DNA of 64,000 nucleotides, taken from positions 62,001 through 126,000 of the forward strand of contig NZ_JASCQG010000008.1 of assembly GCF_030005555.1 (NCBI RefSeq), written 5' to 3'. Within the stretch, counting starts at the first letter, position 1; each line of letters opens with the position of its first letter. This document shows positions 51,242-59,537 of this stretch, in pieces. Position numbers and translations under genes: made by a program. The DNA comes from Empedobacter sedimenti (GTDB lineage: Bacteria; Bacteroidota; Bacteroidia; Flavobacteriales; Weeksellaceae). The notes beneath the pieces are model-generated. The model searched no databases. It was not told where the DNA came from and saw only the letters and a program-made list of their open reading frames with translations.

Positions 51242-51757
51242 ATGAAAAAAATAATTAGCGTTTTAATATTATTTATTGGAATGAATGCATTTGCGCAAAA
51301 AATTCCGTCAGTGATGAAAACTGAATTTCCAACAGCTGCTTTGCAAGATAACGTAGTCGATTTGGAAGGAAATTCGGCAACCTTAGAAAAGGTTTTTTCT
51401 AACTATAAAGGAAAAATTGTTCTGTTAGATTTATGGGCAACTTGGTGTGGAGACTGTATCACAAACATGCCAGCTTTGAAATCTTTGCACGAAAAAAATC
51501 CTGATGTAACCTTTGTTTACCTTTCATTGGACAAGAATGAGGAAGCTTGGAAAAAAGGTATTGAAAAATATCAAATTGAGGGTCAGCACTTTTACTTAGG
51601 AAACAATTTTAAGGGCAATTTTGGCACAAGTATTGATTTAAATTGGATACCGAGATATTTGGTTCTTGATCAAGATGGGAAAATCGCAGATTACTATAGT
51701 GTTAAAGCTGATGATCCTAAAGTTCAGGAAACAATTGATCGTTTACGAAATAAATAG
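51242..51757 (+). CDS. TlpA-like exported thioredoxin-fold protein
   Basis: A 171-residue protein (signal peptide MKKIISVLILFIGMNAFAQ) with a thioredoxin fold of the TlpA/AhpC type. The active site is LLDLWATWCGDCITNMPALK (CGDC), with the cis-Pro loop LNWIPRYLVLD. It probably reduces disulfides in the periplasm. The second active-site motif is Asp-containing, unlike the common CGPC/CPPC. Single gene with its own terminator. Confidence 0.92.
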   Translation: MKKIISVLILFIGMNAFAQKIPSVMKTEFPTAALQDNVVDLEGNSATLEKVFSNYKGKIVLLDLWATWCGDCITNMPALKSLHEKNPDVTFVYLSLDKNEEAWKKGIEKYQIEGQHFYLGNNFKGNFGTSIDLNWIPRYLVLDQDGKIADYYSVKADDPKVQETIDRLRNK

Positions 51758-51774
51758 TTTATAGTTTACCAACC

Positions 51775-51818
51775 AAAGGGTGATTGAAATTGAAAAATCA
51801 ATCACCCTTTTCTTTTAT
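51775..51818 (+). terminator. Intrinsic terminator
   Basis: AAAGGGTGATTG/CAATCACCCTTT perfect 12-bp stem followed by T-rich tail. Confidence 0.93.
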
Positions 51819-51941
51819 TAATCATTAAAAATCAATATCTTTCATAGAATAAAAATAAATCTTCTATAATTTTTTATAGATCATTTTTTGTATCAAACTT
51901 TTAGTTATTATTGCATTGATTTTAATACCCTTTTTATTTAT

Positions 51942-52922
51942 ATGAAAATATGCTTCGTAATGTATCCTTGGGACAAGGTTGAACCAGGTAAAGATACCAC
52001 AATGCGAATTATCAAAGAATGTGTAGACCGTGGTTTTGAGGTATCCTATTTAACAAAAAAAGATATCTCTATTGCCAAAGGTAAAGTTGTAGGAAACTGC
52101 AAAAAAATGATCACAACAGAAACGCCAGATTGTGTTGAGTTTTATCATACCATGAAGTTTGAAAGCAGCATAAAAGATTTGACCGAATTTGATATGATTT
52201 TTATGAGAGCTGATCCTCCTATTGATCCGCTTTTGTTGAATATGTTAGAATTAATTGAAGACAAAGTTTTCTTCGTAAATAAAATTTCGGGATTACGTAA
52301 AGCAAATAACAAAATATACGCCGCTTCTTTTGATGACGGACAAGAAACGATTGTTCCGCAAACGCTTATTACAAAAGACATTGATTTAATAAAATCGTTT
52401 GTAGAGGAAAATAATTTCGAGAAATTTATCATCAAACCTTTAGATGGAATGGGGGGTAAAGGTGTTATACTTTTCGAACGAAAAAATATTGGTAACTTAA
52501 GCTCGATTTGCGATTTTTATATCAATCATACCGGAAATTCTCAGCCTATTATTTGTCAAAATTATATAGAAGGTGCAGAAAAAGGTGATGTTCGTGCCAT
52601 TGTGATTAATGGCGAACCAATTGGTGCAATTATGCGTGTTCCTGCAGAAGGCGATCATCGTTCTAATATTTCGGCTGGTGGCTCTGCAATTAAGCATGAT
52701 ATGAGTGAACATGAGTTAGAATTGTGCCGTAAAATAGGAAAACAGCTAAATGAAGATGGAATTTATTTTTGCGGAATCGATTTGATTAACGGGAAAATGG
52801 TTGAGCTAAATGTCGTAAGTCCTGGAGGAATTGTTCCTCACAATAATGTAAACAATAACAACGAAATTCAGAAACAAATCGTGACGATGTTATTGGAGAA
52901 ATATAAAGAATTTAAAGCATGA
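51942..52922 (+). CDS. GshB-like ATP-grasp ligase
   Basis: A 326-residue ATP-grasp enzyme of the prokaryotic glutathione-synthetase type, which joins an acyl phosphate to an amine. The N-terminal domain starts MKICFVMYPWDKVEPGKDTT, close to the MKxGxVMDPxxxIxxxKDTT start of GshB. The ATP-grasp part shows FIIKPLDGMGGKGVILF (P-loop), QNYIEGAEKGDVRAIVINGE and the end VELNVVSPGGI, with metal-binding residues. The ATG at 51942 is preferred to a frame starting at 51888, whose extra 18 residues lack conservation. It overlaps the DUF1704 gene by four bases (ATGA). Because bshC is present and no gshA is near, glutathione may not be the product; a peptide or amino-acid ligation is plausible. Confidence 0.92.
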   Translation: MKICFVMYPWDKVEPGKDTTMRIIKECVDRGFEVSYLTKKDISIAKGKVVGNCKKMITTETPDCVEFYHTMKFESSIKDLTEFDMIFMRADPPIDPLLLNMLELIEDKVFFVNKISGLRKANNKIYAASFDDGQETIVPQTLITKDIDLIKSFVEENNFEKFIIKPLDGMGGKGVILFERKNIGNLSSICDFYINHTGNSQPIICQNYIEGAEKGDVRAIVINGEPIGAIMRVPAEGDHRSNISAGGSAIKHDMSEHELELCRKIGKQLNEDGIYFCGIDLINGKMVELNVVSPGGIVPHNNVNNNNEIQKQIVTMLLEKYKEFKA

Positions 52923-54925
52923 AATCCTTAAGTATACAGCAAATTTTAGATAATATTGAGAACGAAATTGTATTTGAAGCCTATGCAGAAGACGAATCAT
53001 TCAAGATAAAAATCGACGAATACATTCCTTACGTTTGTGCAGCTATTCATGATGGTGGACAAATGCGCGAAGATATTCGCGAAAAATGCATGTTGAGTAA
53101 TTATGAGCGTTGGTACGAGGAAGATCCGCATACAGCTGAGTTTGTCGAGACTTTTCCTATCATAATAAAAGGTTGCGATTCTCGATTTGAATACGATCTA
53201 AATCGTGGTCCAGAAACTGCTGTGTACGAAGAAGCTTGGGGAAAACAGGTTTGGAAAGAGCCTTTATCAGTTTCTCAAAAACAAAAAAGTATTGCAAAAC
53301 ATCATGCTTTTTATGAGGTTTTAGAAGCTTTGATCAACAAACTTGAAACTAAATTTAAGTCGTGTTTGGTTTATGATATTCATTCGTACAACTGGAAACG
53401 TTGGGATCGTCCAGTTCCTGTATTCAATATTGGTGCTGAACGAGTTGATAACGAACGTTACGGAAATTATGTAGAAAGTTGGCGCGATGAATTGGCGAAT
53501 ATTGAGTTAGAAAATATTCACAATTATTCAGCGATTAACGATGTATTTTATGGACGTGGATATTTGTTAGAATTTGTCACAAATCGATTCAAAAATACAT
53601 TGGTTTTAGCCACAGAAGTTTCAAAAATTTATTGTGATGAATTAACAGGAGAATCTTTTCCAGAGATTATTAACCAAATAAAAGAAGGTTTCAAATCGGC
53701 GATTCTTCATCATGCATACGAATTTGTAAAGACGGAAACGACGTACAAAGTAGGCTCTAAACAAGTGAATATTTTGCACAATGAATTAGAATCTGATTTG
53801 GTAAAAATTGATAAACAATTGTATCAATTGGTTCAGAATTTTGAGTTATTAAGTGTAATCAATCCGATTAATTTAGAGTTTGAGAAGAAAAAATTCTTAG
53901 CTTCAAAATATACATACGAACCTCAATTTAAGTACAATCCACTTAACATTGATCCATTCGAATTTAAACGAAAATTATCTAATATTAAGGTTGAAAAAAT
54001 AAATGATATCAGTATTCAAAATATGTATGTTAACACGATTAACGCTTATTTTGATAAGGTAGATTTGTTAGCAAATCTTGGTACGGATAAATTTTTGTAC
54101 AATTCGTTGCGTTATTTTGGTGAGCCATCTAAAAAAGATATCGAAAACGCAAACTTTATCCTTTATTGTCCTGAGTTTAGAATGGATAAACAAGGAAATT
54201 ATACTGAGGAAGAAGTGGTTAATCTTTTTAGAAATGCAACAAATGATTACGGTTTCAAATTTGATATAGAAGTTTCTGACGATATTGCATCAAAAGCTCT
54301 TGTAATTAACAGCAAAAGAAAAGTTGTGATTAAGCGCGGTGTAAAGTTTGACAAACGTTTTACAAATGGATTAATCGAGCACGAAATCGGAGTTCATATG
54401 GTTACTACGATGAATGCGTTGGATCAACCATTAAAAATCTTTAGTGTTGGTTTACCTGTTAATACGTTAACGCAAGAAGGTTTAGCTATTTTAAGCGAGT
54501 ATTACTCTGATTCTATTAATCATAGTCGATTAAGAGAACTTGGTTTACGTGTAATGGCGGTTCATATGTTGACAAGTGGAAAATCTTTCAACGAAACATT
54601 TATGGTCTTGATGGAAGAATATAAAATGACGCCAGAAGATGCATTTTATCTAACAACTCGCGTTTATCGCGGTGGAGGTTTCACGAAAGATGCGCTTTAT
54701 TTGAAAGGATTGAAAACAATTCTAAATTATGTTGATCAAGGACGTGCATTAGACAATCTTTTAATTGGTAAAACTTCTGTTGAATACATTGATACAATTG
54801 ATGAATTAGTTGAACGTAAAATGATTAACAAACCAAAATATTATACCAAAATTTTCAAGAAACATCTTGAAAATCCAGAAATAAACCCATTATTACAATA
54901 CATCTTTAATGGAATAAAAGATTAA
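52919..54925 (+). CDS. N-formylglutamate amidohydrolase-like / DUF1704 metallopeptidase fusion (QEGLA motif protein)
   Basis: A 668-residue two-domain protein. The N-terminal part (about 20-260) resembles N-formylglutamate amidohydrolase: AAIHDGGQMREDIREKCML, LNRGPETAVYEEAWG and VYDIHSYNWKRW. The second part (about 330-650) is DUF1704, named for the QEGLA motif (TLTQEGLAILSEYYSD, Gln 519), often labelled flavohemoglobin expression-modulating. It holds HEIGVH (His 488, Glu 489, His 493), an HExxxH zinc-peptidase motif of the kind found in the vertebrate tubulin-detyrosinating peptidase MATCAP. No signal peptide, so cytoplasmic. Co-translated with the GshB-like ligase. Substrate unknown. Confidence 0.9.
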   Translation: MKSLSIQQILDNIENEIVFEAYAEDESFKIKIDEYIPYVCAAIHDGGQMREDIREKCMLSNYERWYEEDPHTAEFVETFPIIIKGCDSRFEYDLNRGPETAVYEEAWGKQVWKEPLSVSQKQKSIAKHHAFYEVLEALINKLETKFKSCLVYDIHSYNWKRWDRPVPVFNIGAERVDNERYGNYVESWRDELANIELENIHNYSAINDVFYGRGYLLEFVTNRFKNTLVLATEVSKIYCDELTGESFPEIINQIKEGFKSAILHHAYEFVKTETTYKVGSKQVNILHNELESDLVKIDKQLYQLVQNFELLSVINPINLEFEKKKFLASKYTYEPQFKYNPLNIDPFEFKRKLSNIKVEKINDISIQNMYVNTINAYFDKVDLLANLGTDKFLYNSLRYFGEPSKKDIENANFILYCPEFRMDKQGNYTEEEVVNLFRNATNDYGFKFDIEVSDDIASKALVINSKRKVVIKRGVKFDKRFTNGLIEHEIGVHMVTTMNALDQPLKIFSVGLPVNTLTQEGLAILSEYYSDSINHSRLRELGLRVMAVHMLTSGKSFNETFMVLMEEYKMTPEDAFYLTTRVYRGGGFTKDALYLKGLKTILNYVDQGRALDNLLIGKTSVEYIDTIDELVERKMINKPKYYTKIFKKHLENPEINPLLQYIFNGIKD

Positions 54926-54930
54926 AAATA

Positions 54931-54958
54931 AAAACCCACTCAAATTTGAGTGGGTTTT
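54931..54958 (+). terminator. Bidirectional intrinsic terminator
   Basis: AAAACCCACTCAAA/TTTGAGTGGGTTTT perfect palindrome between convergent genes. Confidence 0.9.
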
Positions 54959-54971
54959 GTGTTAGTATAAA

Positions 54972-56258
54972 TTAATTTTCTTTCTCAATCCGTTTATCAA
55001 AATAGAATAAAATAATTCCTAATGCAATAATACCTAAACCAAATAAACTTTCTTTTGGTTTCTGCATCAAAACGAAATAACAGATATATAAACTAAAAGC
55101 TAGAAAGATCGTAGGTAATACATAAAAGAATTTACTTTTAATAATGGTTAATTGATCTTGTTTAATGAAGAACGCTGTGCAAACTGCCAATGTTGCTAAT
55201 ATTTGTAAAACAAAAGATGTGTAAGTGAAAATCACTTCAAAATCTCCAGAGAAAATGAGTAAAATACTAATTGTTGTATGTACCCAAATTGCTCGAACCG
55301 GAATTTTGTTTTTGTTCTCTTTCGCCATAAAATTCCATAACTTATTTTCGCGCGCTGTAGCTTGCGTCAAACGAGAACCAATCCACAAATAACCACTAAT
55401 TGTCGCAATTAATTGTAAAGCAATAAAGCAACTCACCCATTTCACATTATTTCCAAGTAGATTACCAAACGAAATATTCGCTACATTTTCTTGTCCAGCT
55501 AAAGATGCTGATGACGTATGTTTCAAAAAAACATAATTTAGCAAAACATAGGAAACTGTCACAAAGATAACGCCTATAAATAATGCTTTTGGTAAGTTTC
55601 GTTTTGGTTGATCGATTTCTTCTACAATATAAGAAGCCGAATTCCAACCTGTATAAGCGAAAGTTACATAAACCAAAGATGTGGCAAATGCTGGAAGTAA
55701 TAATTCATTTTTCCAAGTCGAGTCAATAAGTATCGCATTCGGCTCAACTGCTGGAACAAAATAAAGACCTAAAGCAATTAAAACAATGATAAATACAACT
55801 TTTAAAATGGTAAAAATATTCTGAAATTTACTACTCAAATTTAGGCTGAATGATTGAAAAACTGCAACAATCAAAATCATTGCTATTGCAAATTCTTTTC
55901 CTAAATCTAATCCAAAAACATTGAGGTATTTTCCCATTGCCAAGGCTGCTAAAGATATTGGAGCAGAGAAACCAACGAATAAAGAAATCCAACTTGATAA
56001 ATAACCAAAAACGGGATGAAATGTCCGAGATAAATAAATATAATCTCCACCTGATTGTTTGAATTTTGACGCTAATTCCGAATAAATGAATGCACCAATC
56101 AACGCTAGTAATCCTCCTATTGACCACAATAATAAGATCGAAGTTGTGTTTTTAAGATCAGAAATTTGATAACCCAAACTGGTAAAAACACCTGTTCCGA
56201 TCATATTCGAAATAACTAAAGCTGCTGCGGTTTTCCAACCAATTTTTGAATGTGCCAT
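54972..56258 (-). CDS. APC family amino acid permease
   Basis: A 428-residue inner-membrane protein with about twelve helices. Helix 1 carries the APC substrate motif SNMIGTGVFTSLG, followed by the SGGDYIYLSRTFHP loop and YTGWNSASYIVEEIDQPKRN in helices 6-7. It imports amino acids by exchange or proton symport. A TTG two codons earlier is possible, but ATG 56258 is preferred. It is 68 bp downstream of the riboswitch-controlled TonB receptor on the same strand, with a hairpin and T-run ending at its start codon. A methionine or related substrate is suggested by that context only. Confidence 0.9.
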   Translation of the reverse strand: MAHSKIGWKTAAALVISNMIGTGVFTSLGYQISDLKNTTSILLLWSIGGLLALIGAFIYSELASKFKQSGGDYIYLSRTFHPVFGYLSSWISLFVGFSAPISLAALAMGKYLNVFGLDLGKEFAIAMILIVAVFQSFSLNLSSKFQNIFTILKVVFIIVLIALGLYFVPAVEPNAILIDSTWKNELLLPAFATSLVYVTFAYTGWNSASYIVEEIDQPKRNLPKALFIGVIFVTVSYVLLNYVFLKHTSSASLAGQENVANISFGNLLGNNVKWVSCFIALQLIATISGYLWIGSRLTQATARENKLWNFMAKENKNKIPVRAIWVHTTISILLIFSGDFEVIFTYTSFVLQILATLAVCTAFFIKQDQLTIIKSKFFYVLPTIFLAFSLYICYFVLMQKPKESLFGLGIIALGIILFYFDKRIEKEN

Positions 56259-56259
56259 A

Positions 56260-56309
56260 CACAAAAAAGTGCCAATTAAATGTTGAATTTACATTAAAAT
56301 TGACACTTT
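56260..56309 (-). terminator. Hairpin with T-run abutting the permease start codon
   Basis: On the minus strand AAAGTGTCAATT pairs with AATTGGCACTTT (12 bp, one T-G), with further inner AATGT/ACATT pairing. It is followed by TTTTG directly before the ATG at 56258. It could be a terminator of the receptor gene, an attenuator for the permease, or both. Confidence 0.65.
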
Positions 56310-56326
56310 AAATATTTTATTAATGA

Positions 56327-58717
56327 TTAAAATTTAAAACTAGCTCTAGCAAAATAATACGCTCCTGTCATCCCCATTTGAACCGGCGCATACGAAAAAA
56401 CTCCATAATAAGAATTTTCGTAAACTTGCTTATCTGGAAAAACATCGAACAAATTATTTGCACCTATCGTAAAGTTGAATCTCTTTGTGATATCATAACC
56501 AATCGAAGCATCCGTCACCACTTTTCCCGTGTGCTCTTGGATACTTCCCCAAGGATATCCATCTTTAGTCACTTTTCCAAAATACGTGTTACGTACCATA
56601 AAATTGAATCCAGAAATGGCATAATTCAATCCTAAAGTTGCTTTTGTTTTTGGGCTTAATGATTCGATAATATTGACTTGATCAGGACCAAAAAATTCTT
56701 TCGTTGGAATTGTTAAAGCAGTTGGAAAATGATAACCGACAATCTTCGTTTCGTTGATATTTCCTGATAAACTTGCATTCAATTTTCCTCGACCTAAACG
56801 TGTATCATAGGAAATAACTAAATCCAAACCTTTGGTTTCAGTATCAATTGCATTTGTAAAAATACGCGCTGTCGCAACATTATATTTTTCTAAAGCAGGA
56901 TCTGTAATATCAGAAGTCAAAACAATTCGGTCATCAACTTTTATAAAATATCCATCTAATGTGACGAATAATTTTGAAGTCGGACGAAATGTTAAACCTA
57001 AACTTGCATTAATTGATTTTTCTTCTTTCAATTTATCCAAACCAATTTCTTTCGACAGTTCAGACTCATTTCGGATAATTCCTTTTGTTACCAATACTTG
57101 ATCACCATTACCATTTAAGAATAAATCAGTATATGAATTACTGAAGTATTTTTGTTGTAACGAAGGCGCTCTAAATCCTGTCGAAATCGCTCCACGAACC
57201 GAATATCCTTTTGCGTATTCATATCGCATTGCTAGTTTTCCGTTGATTGTACTTCCAAAATCTGAATAATTTTCGAATCGTCCAGCTAAATCAGCCGCAA
57301 AATCTCCAAATTTCAATTCTCCATCTACATAAGCAGCAACTGAATGACGATCTCCTTTTACAGCATTTAATGGAGAAAATCCTACAAAAGATTCAGATCC
57401 AGAACCTGCGTAAGAAGCTTCATCTCCAGCTTCGATTTTATATTGTTCAAAACGATATTCTCCTCCAAACGCTAAACTAACATTTTGGTTGATTCGTTTT
57501 GAAAAATCTAAATTGACTGTATTTTGTAAAAATTGATGTTTCCCTGCGTAAAAATCGGTTGGAGAATTTAAGCCTAATGATTGATTAATTGAATTTTCTA
57601 AATCATATTTGAATGAATTTAAACCAAAAGTATTACTCAAGTCAACTTTCCATCCATCATATGAATAACGTAAACCTGTCGAATTTGAATAATCATTTAC
57701 ATTAGATTTTAACGTTGCTTGAAAACCATTTGGATAAATTTTTAACGCATCTTCAGACAATTCGCTTGGCAATCTTCTAAAACCAAATCCATTCCCTTGG
57801 CGTAAAGAAACACCTCCAAATGAATAAAAATCTAATCGATCATTAATCGCCGTTTCAGCATTTACAAAAAATTGTTGATTTTTGATTGCCGCATCTCCAA
57901 TTTGAAATCTAAAATCTTTTCTCGAAAGTCCTAAAGAAGCAATTTTTGTGTCATCCGCAGCTCTTGCTGCATCTGGATCATCTGCAAAATCGTATGCGAA
58001 ATTATCTCCAAAAATATCTAAATTATGATCTTTTGAACGATTTGTTTTCTTGCGCTCACTTACAACTGCCGAAAAAACAATCGACCCCGATTGTCCTAAT
58101 TTCGTTCCGTAACTTCCATTAATATTGTACGTTTCTCCATCATTTCGAGAAGTCTGACCGTATGTCAAAGAAGCGTCACCACCTGGTTTTGATTTCAAAA
58201 CAATATTTACAACTCCCGCAATTGCATCAGAACCATATTGCGCGGCCGCTCCATCGCGTAAAACTTCAATTTTATCAATTGCTGAAATCGGAATCGCGCC
58301 TAAATCTGTTCCAACAGAACCATTCCCTACCGTATTTTGGTAATTCACCAACGAAGTTGTGTGACGACGTTTTCCATTAATCAAAACCAAAACCTGATCT
58401 GGTCCCATTCCACGTAACGTTACAGGATCGATATGTTCTGTTCCATCTGATGCAGATTGTCGAACTGAGTTAAAGGATGGAATAATATAATTTAGGATAT
58501 CATTTACAGACAATTGAGGTGACGATGTTTTGAGTTTTTCGACATCAATAATATCAACTGGTACCGACGAGTTAACAACGGTACGTTCAGAAGTTCTCCC
58601 ACCAATCAAAACGACTTCGTTAAGACTTGTTTCTTCTTCTTTCTCAACTTCTTGAGCAAATAATGTAGAAGTGCCTAAAATAGCAAATGTTGCAAGTAAA
58701 AATTTGTTTCTTTTCAT
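56327..58717 (-). CDS. TonB-dependent outer membrane receptor under a SAM riboswitch
   Basis: A 796-residue receptor (signal peptide MKRNKFLLATFAILGTSTLFAQ). The plug (about 35-180) shows SERTVVNSSVPVDIIDVEKL, TLRGMGPDQVLVLINGKRRH and IDKIEVLRDGAAAQYGSDAI, then the barrel ends in FARASFKF with a terminal Phe. It lacks the N-terminal carboxypeptidase-regulatory domain seen in many Bacteroidetes receptors. The subgroup (vitamin B12/siderophore-like in sequence) does not fix the substrate. Its leader carries a SAM-I riboswitch (58782-58878), so expression should fall when S-adenosylmethionine is plentiful. An APC permease follows. Confidence 0.93.
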   Translation of the reverse strand: MKRNKFLLATFAILGTSTLFAQEVEKEEETSLNEVVLIGGRTSERTVVNSSVPVDIIDVEKLKTSSPQLSVNDILNYIIPSFNSVRQSASDGTEHIDPVTLRGMGPDQVLVLINGKRRHTTSLVNYQNTVGNGSVGTDLGAIPISAIDKIEVLRDGAAAQYGSDAIAGVVNIVLKSKPGGDASLTYGQTSRNDGETYNINGSYGTKLGQSGSIVFSAVVSERKKTNRSKDHNLDIFGDNFAYDFADDPDAARAADDTKIASLGLSRKDFRFQIGDAAIKNQQFFVNAETAINDRLDFYSFGGVSLRQGNGFGFRRLPSELSEDALKIYPNGFQATLKSNVNDYSNSTGLRYSYDGWKVDLSNTFGLNSFKYDLENSINQSLGLNSPTDFYAGKHQFLQNTVNLDFSKRINQNVSLAFGGEYRFEQYKIEAGDEASYAGSGSESFVGFSPLNAVKGDRHSVAAYVDGELKFGDFAADLAGRFENYSDFGSTINGKLAMRYEYAKGYSVRGAISTGFRAPSLQQKYFSNSYTDLFLNGNGDQVLVTKGIIRNESELSKEIGLDKLKEEKSINASLGLTFRPTSKLFVTLDGYFIKVDDRIVLTSDITDPALEKYNVATARIFTNAIDTETKGLDLVISYDTRLGRGKLNASLSGNINETKIVGYHFPTALTIPTKEFFGPDQVNIIESLSPKTKATLGLNYAISGFNFMVRNTYFGKVTKDGYPWGSIQEHTGKVVTDASIGYDITKRFNFTIGANNLFDVFPDKQVYENSYYGVFSYAPVQMGMTGAYYFARASFKF

Positions 58718-58781
58718 TATATATAATCATAAATCCTCAAGAAACCAACGCAAAAAAGTAGAACAAAAGTGATTTGCTTCT

Positions 58782-58878
58782 CTCATCTTTTCCTTTATAA
58801 TAGGTTGGATTTAGCACCTTGACAAGTGTCTGGTTGCTAAGGTTTCTTTGGGCCAATCCCTCCACCTTTCTTGATAAG
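58782..58878 (-). promoter_or_regulatory. SAM-I (S-box) riboswitch
   Basis: Reading the minus strand from 58878, the core elements of the S-box appear in order. P1 is CTTATC/GATGAG. Then come AAGAAAGGTGGAGGGATTGG, CCCAAAGAAACC, TTAGCAACC, a small P4 hairpin (GACA/TGTC) and AAGGTGCTAAATCC. These match the conserved SAM-I aptamer closely. It ends 64 bases before the receptor ATG at 58717, and a TATATTTG box (58884-58891) lies just upstream. I cannot see a clear terminator/antiterminator pair between aptamer and ATG, so control may be translational. Confidence 0.96.
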
Positions 58879-58883
58879 TTATG

Positions 58884-58891
58884 CAAATATA
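58884..58891 (-). promoter_or_regulatory. Promoter -7 box of the riboswitch transcript
   Basis: Minus-strand TATATTTG, an exact TAnnTTTG, lies six bases before the first base of the riboswitch, so the transcript would begin at the aptamer itself. Confidence 0.65.
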
Positions 58892-58928
58892 ATGTTAAAT
58901 TTCAAGATTCAGAAATAAATCTCTATTA

Positions 58929-59537
58929 TTATTGTAGAGTTTTAATCAACTGTCTAACATCAAACTCCTCACTTTCTTCCAAATTCATCATCGCATTGAT
59001 TCGTTTGAAAGATCTGAAATTAGCTAAATCTGAAACTTTTATATTCTTCTGTATAATTTCGCCTGATTGTAACAGAGCTTCGCGCATTGTTCCTTTCAGG
59101 AGAAAAGTTCGTGGCGTGATCCATTGCGATCCATCAAAAAAAACAATATTCGAATAAATACAATCTGTAATGTAATTTGATTTTACCAAAACCAAATCAT
59201 CAGTTTTTGACTCTTTTAAATATTCATCAAAAAACCAACGATCTAAGTATTTGTAAGTATAATTTATTTTGGGATCGATTTCAAAAAGTTGAATACTTTC
59301 AATTGGTTTAATTTGATAGGGTTGAAATTCTACCGATTGAATTTCGCGATCATACACAATTCTAACTTTATATTTTTCATCTGTTAAATCTGACGGAAAC
59401 TTAATCATTTCGTCTAATAAAATCGGATTAATTTCGGTAAAATTATCATTTCTTGTTCGATCAAATCTCGCTTGATGAAATTCTAAATTTCGAAGTTGTT
59501 TATTCACACAACAAATCGATTCAATAAATTGGAACAT
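58929..59537 (-). CDS. pabC: Aminotransferase class IV, probable 4-amino-4-deoxychorismate lyase
   Basis: A 202-residue PLP enzyme of fold type IV. The probable PLP lysine is in INYTYKYLDR, and later SNYITDCIYSNIVFFDG and LLKGTMREALLQSG show the cofactor-binding Glu/Asn-Ile and Gly-Thr-x-Arg motifs (D/E in the first is replaced here). It is shorter than E. coli PabC (about 270), lacking part of the N-terminal domain, as in other Bacteroidetes. The start overlaps the pabB-like stop by 17 bases, so together they should make 4-aminobenzoate for folate. Confidence 0.85.
   Translation of the reverse strand: MFQFIESICCVNKQLRNLEFHQARFDRTRNDNFTEINPILLDEMIKFPSDLTDEKYKVRIVYDREIQSVEFQPYQIKPIESIQLFEIDPKINYTYKYLDRWFFDEYLKESKTDDLVLVKSNYITDCIYSNIVFFDGSQWITPRTFLLKGTMREALLQSGEIIQKNIKVSDLANFRSFKRINAMMNLEESEEFDVRQLIKTLQ

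Noticed and set aside
51888-51941. Extension of the ATP-grasp protein by 18 residues
   Set aside because: The family N-terminus starts at MKICFVM (51942); the extra residues lack family character.
51942-52922. Naming the ATP-grasp gene gshB for glutathione synthesis
   Set aside because: bshC shows bacillithiol production, no gshA is near, and the gene is coupled to a DUF1704 peptidase; a symbol would overstate the evidence.
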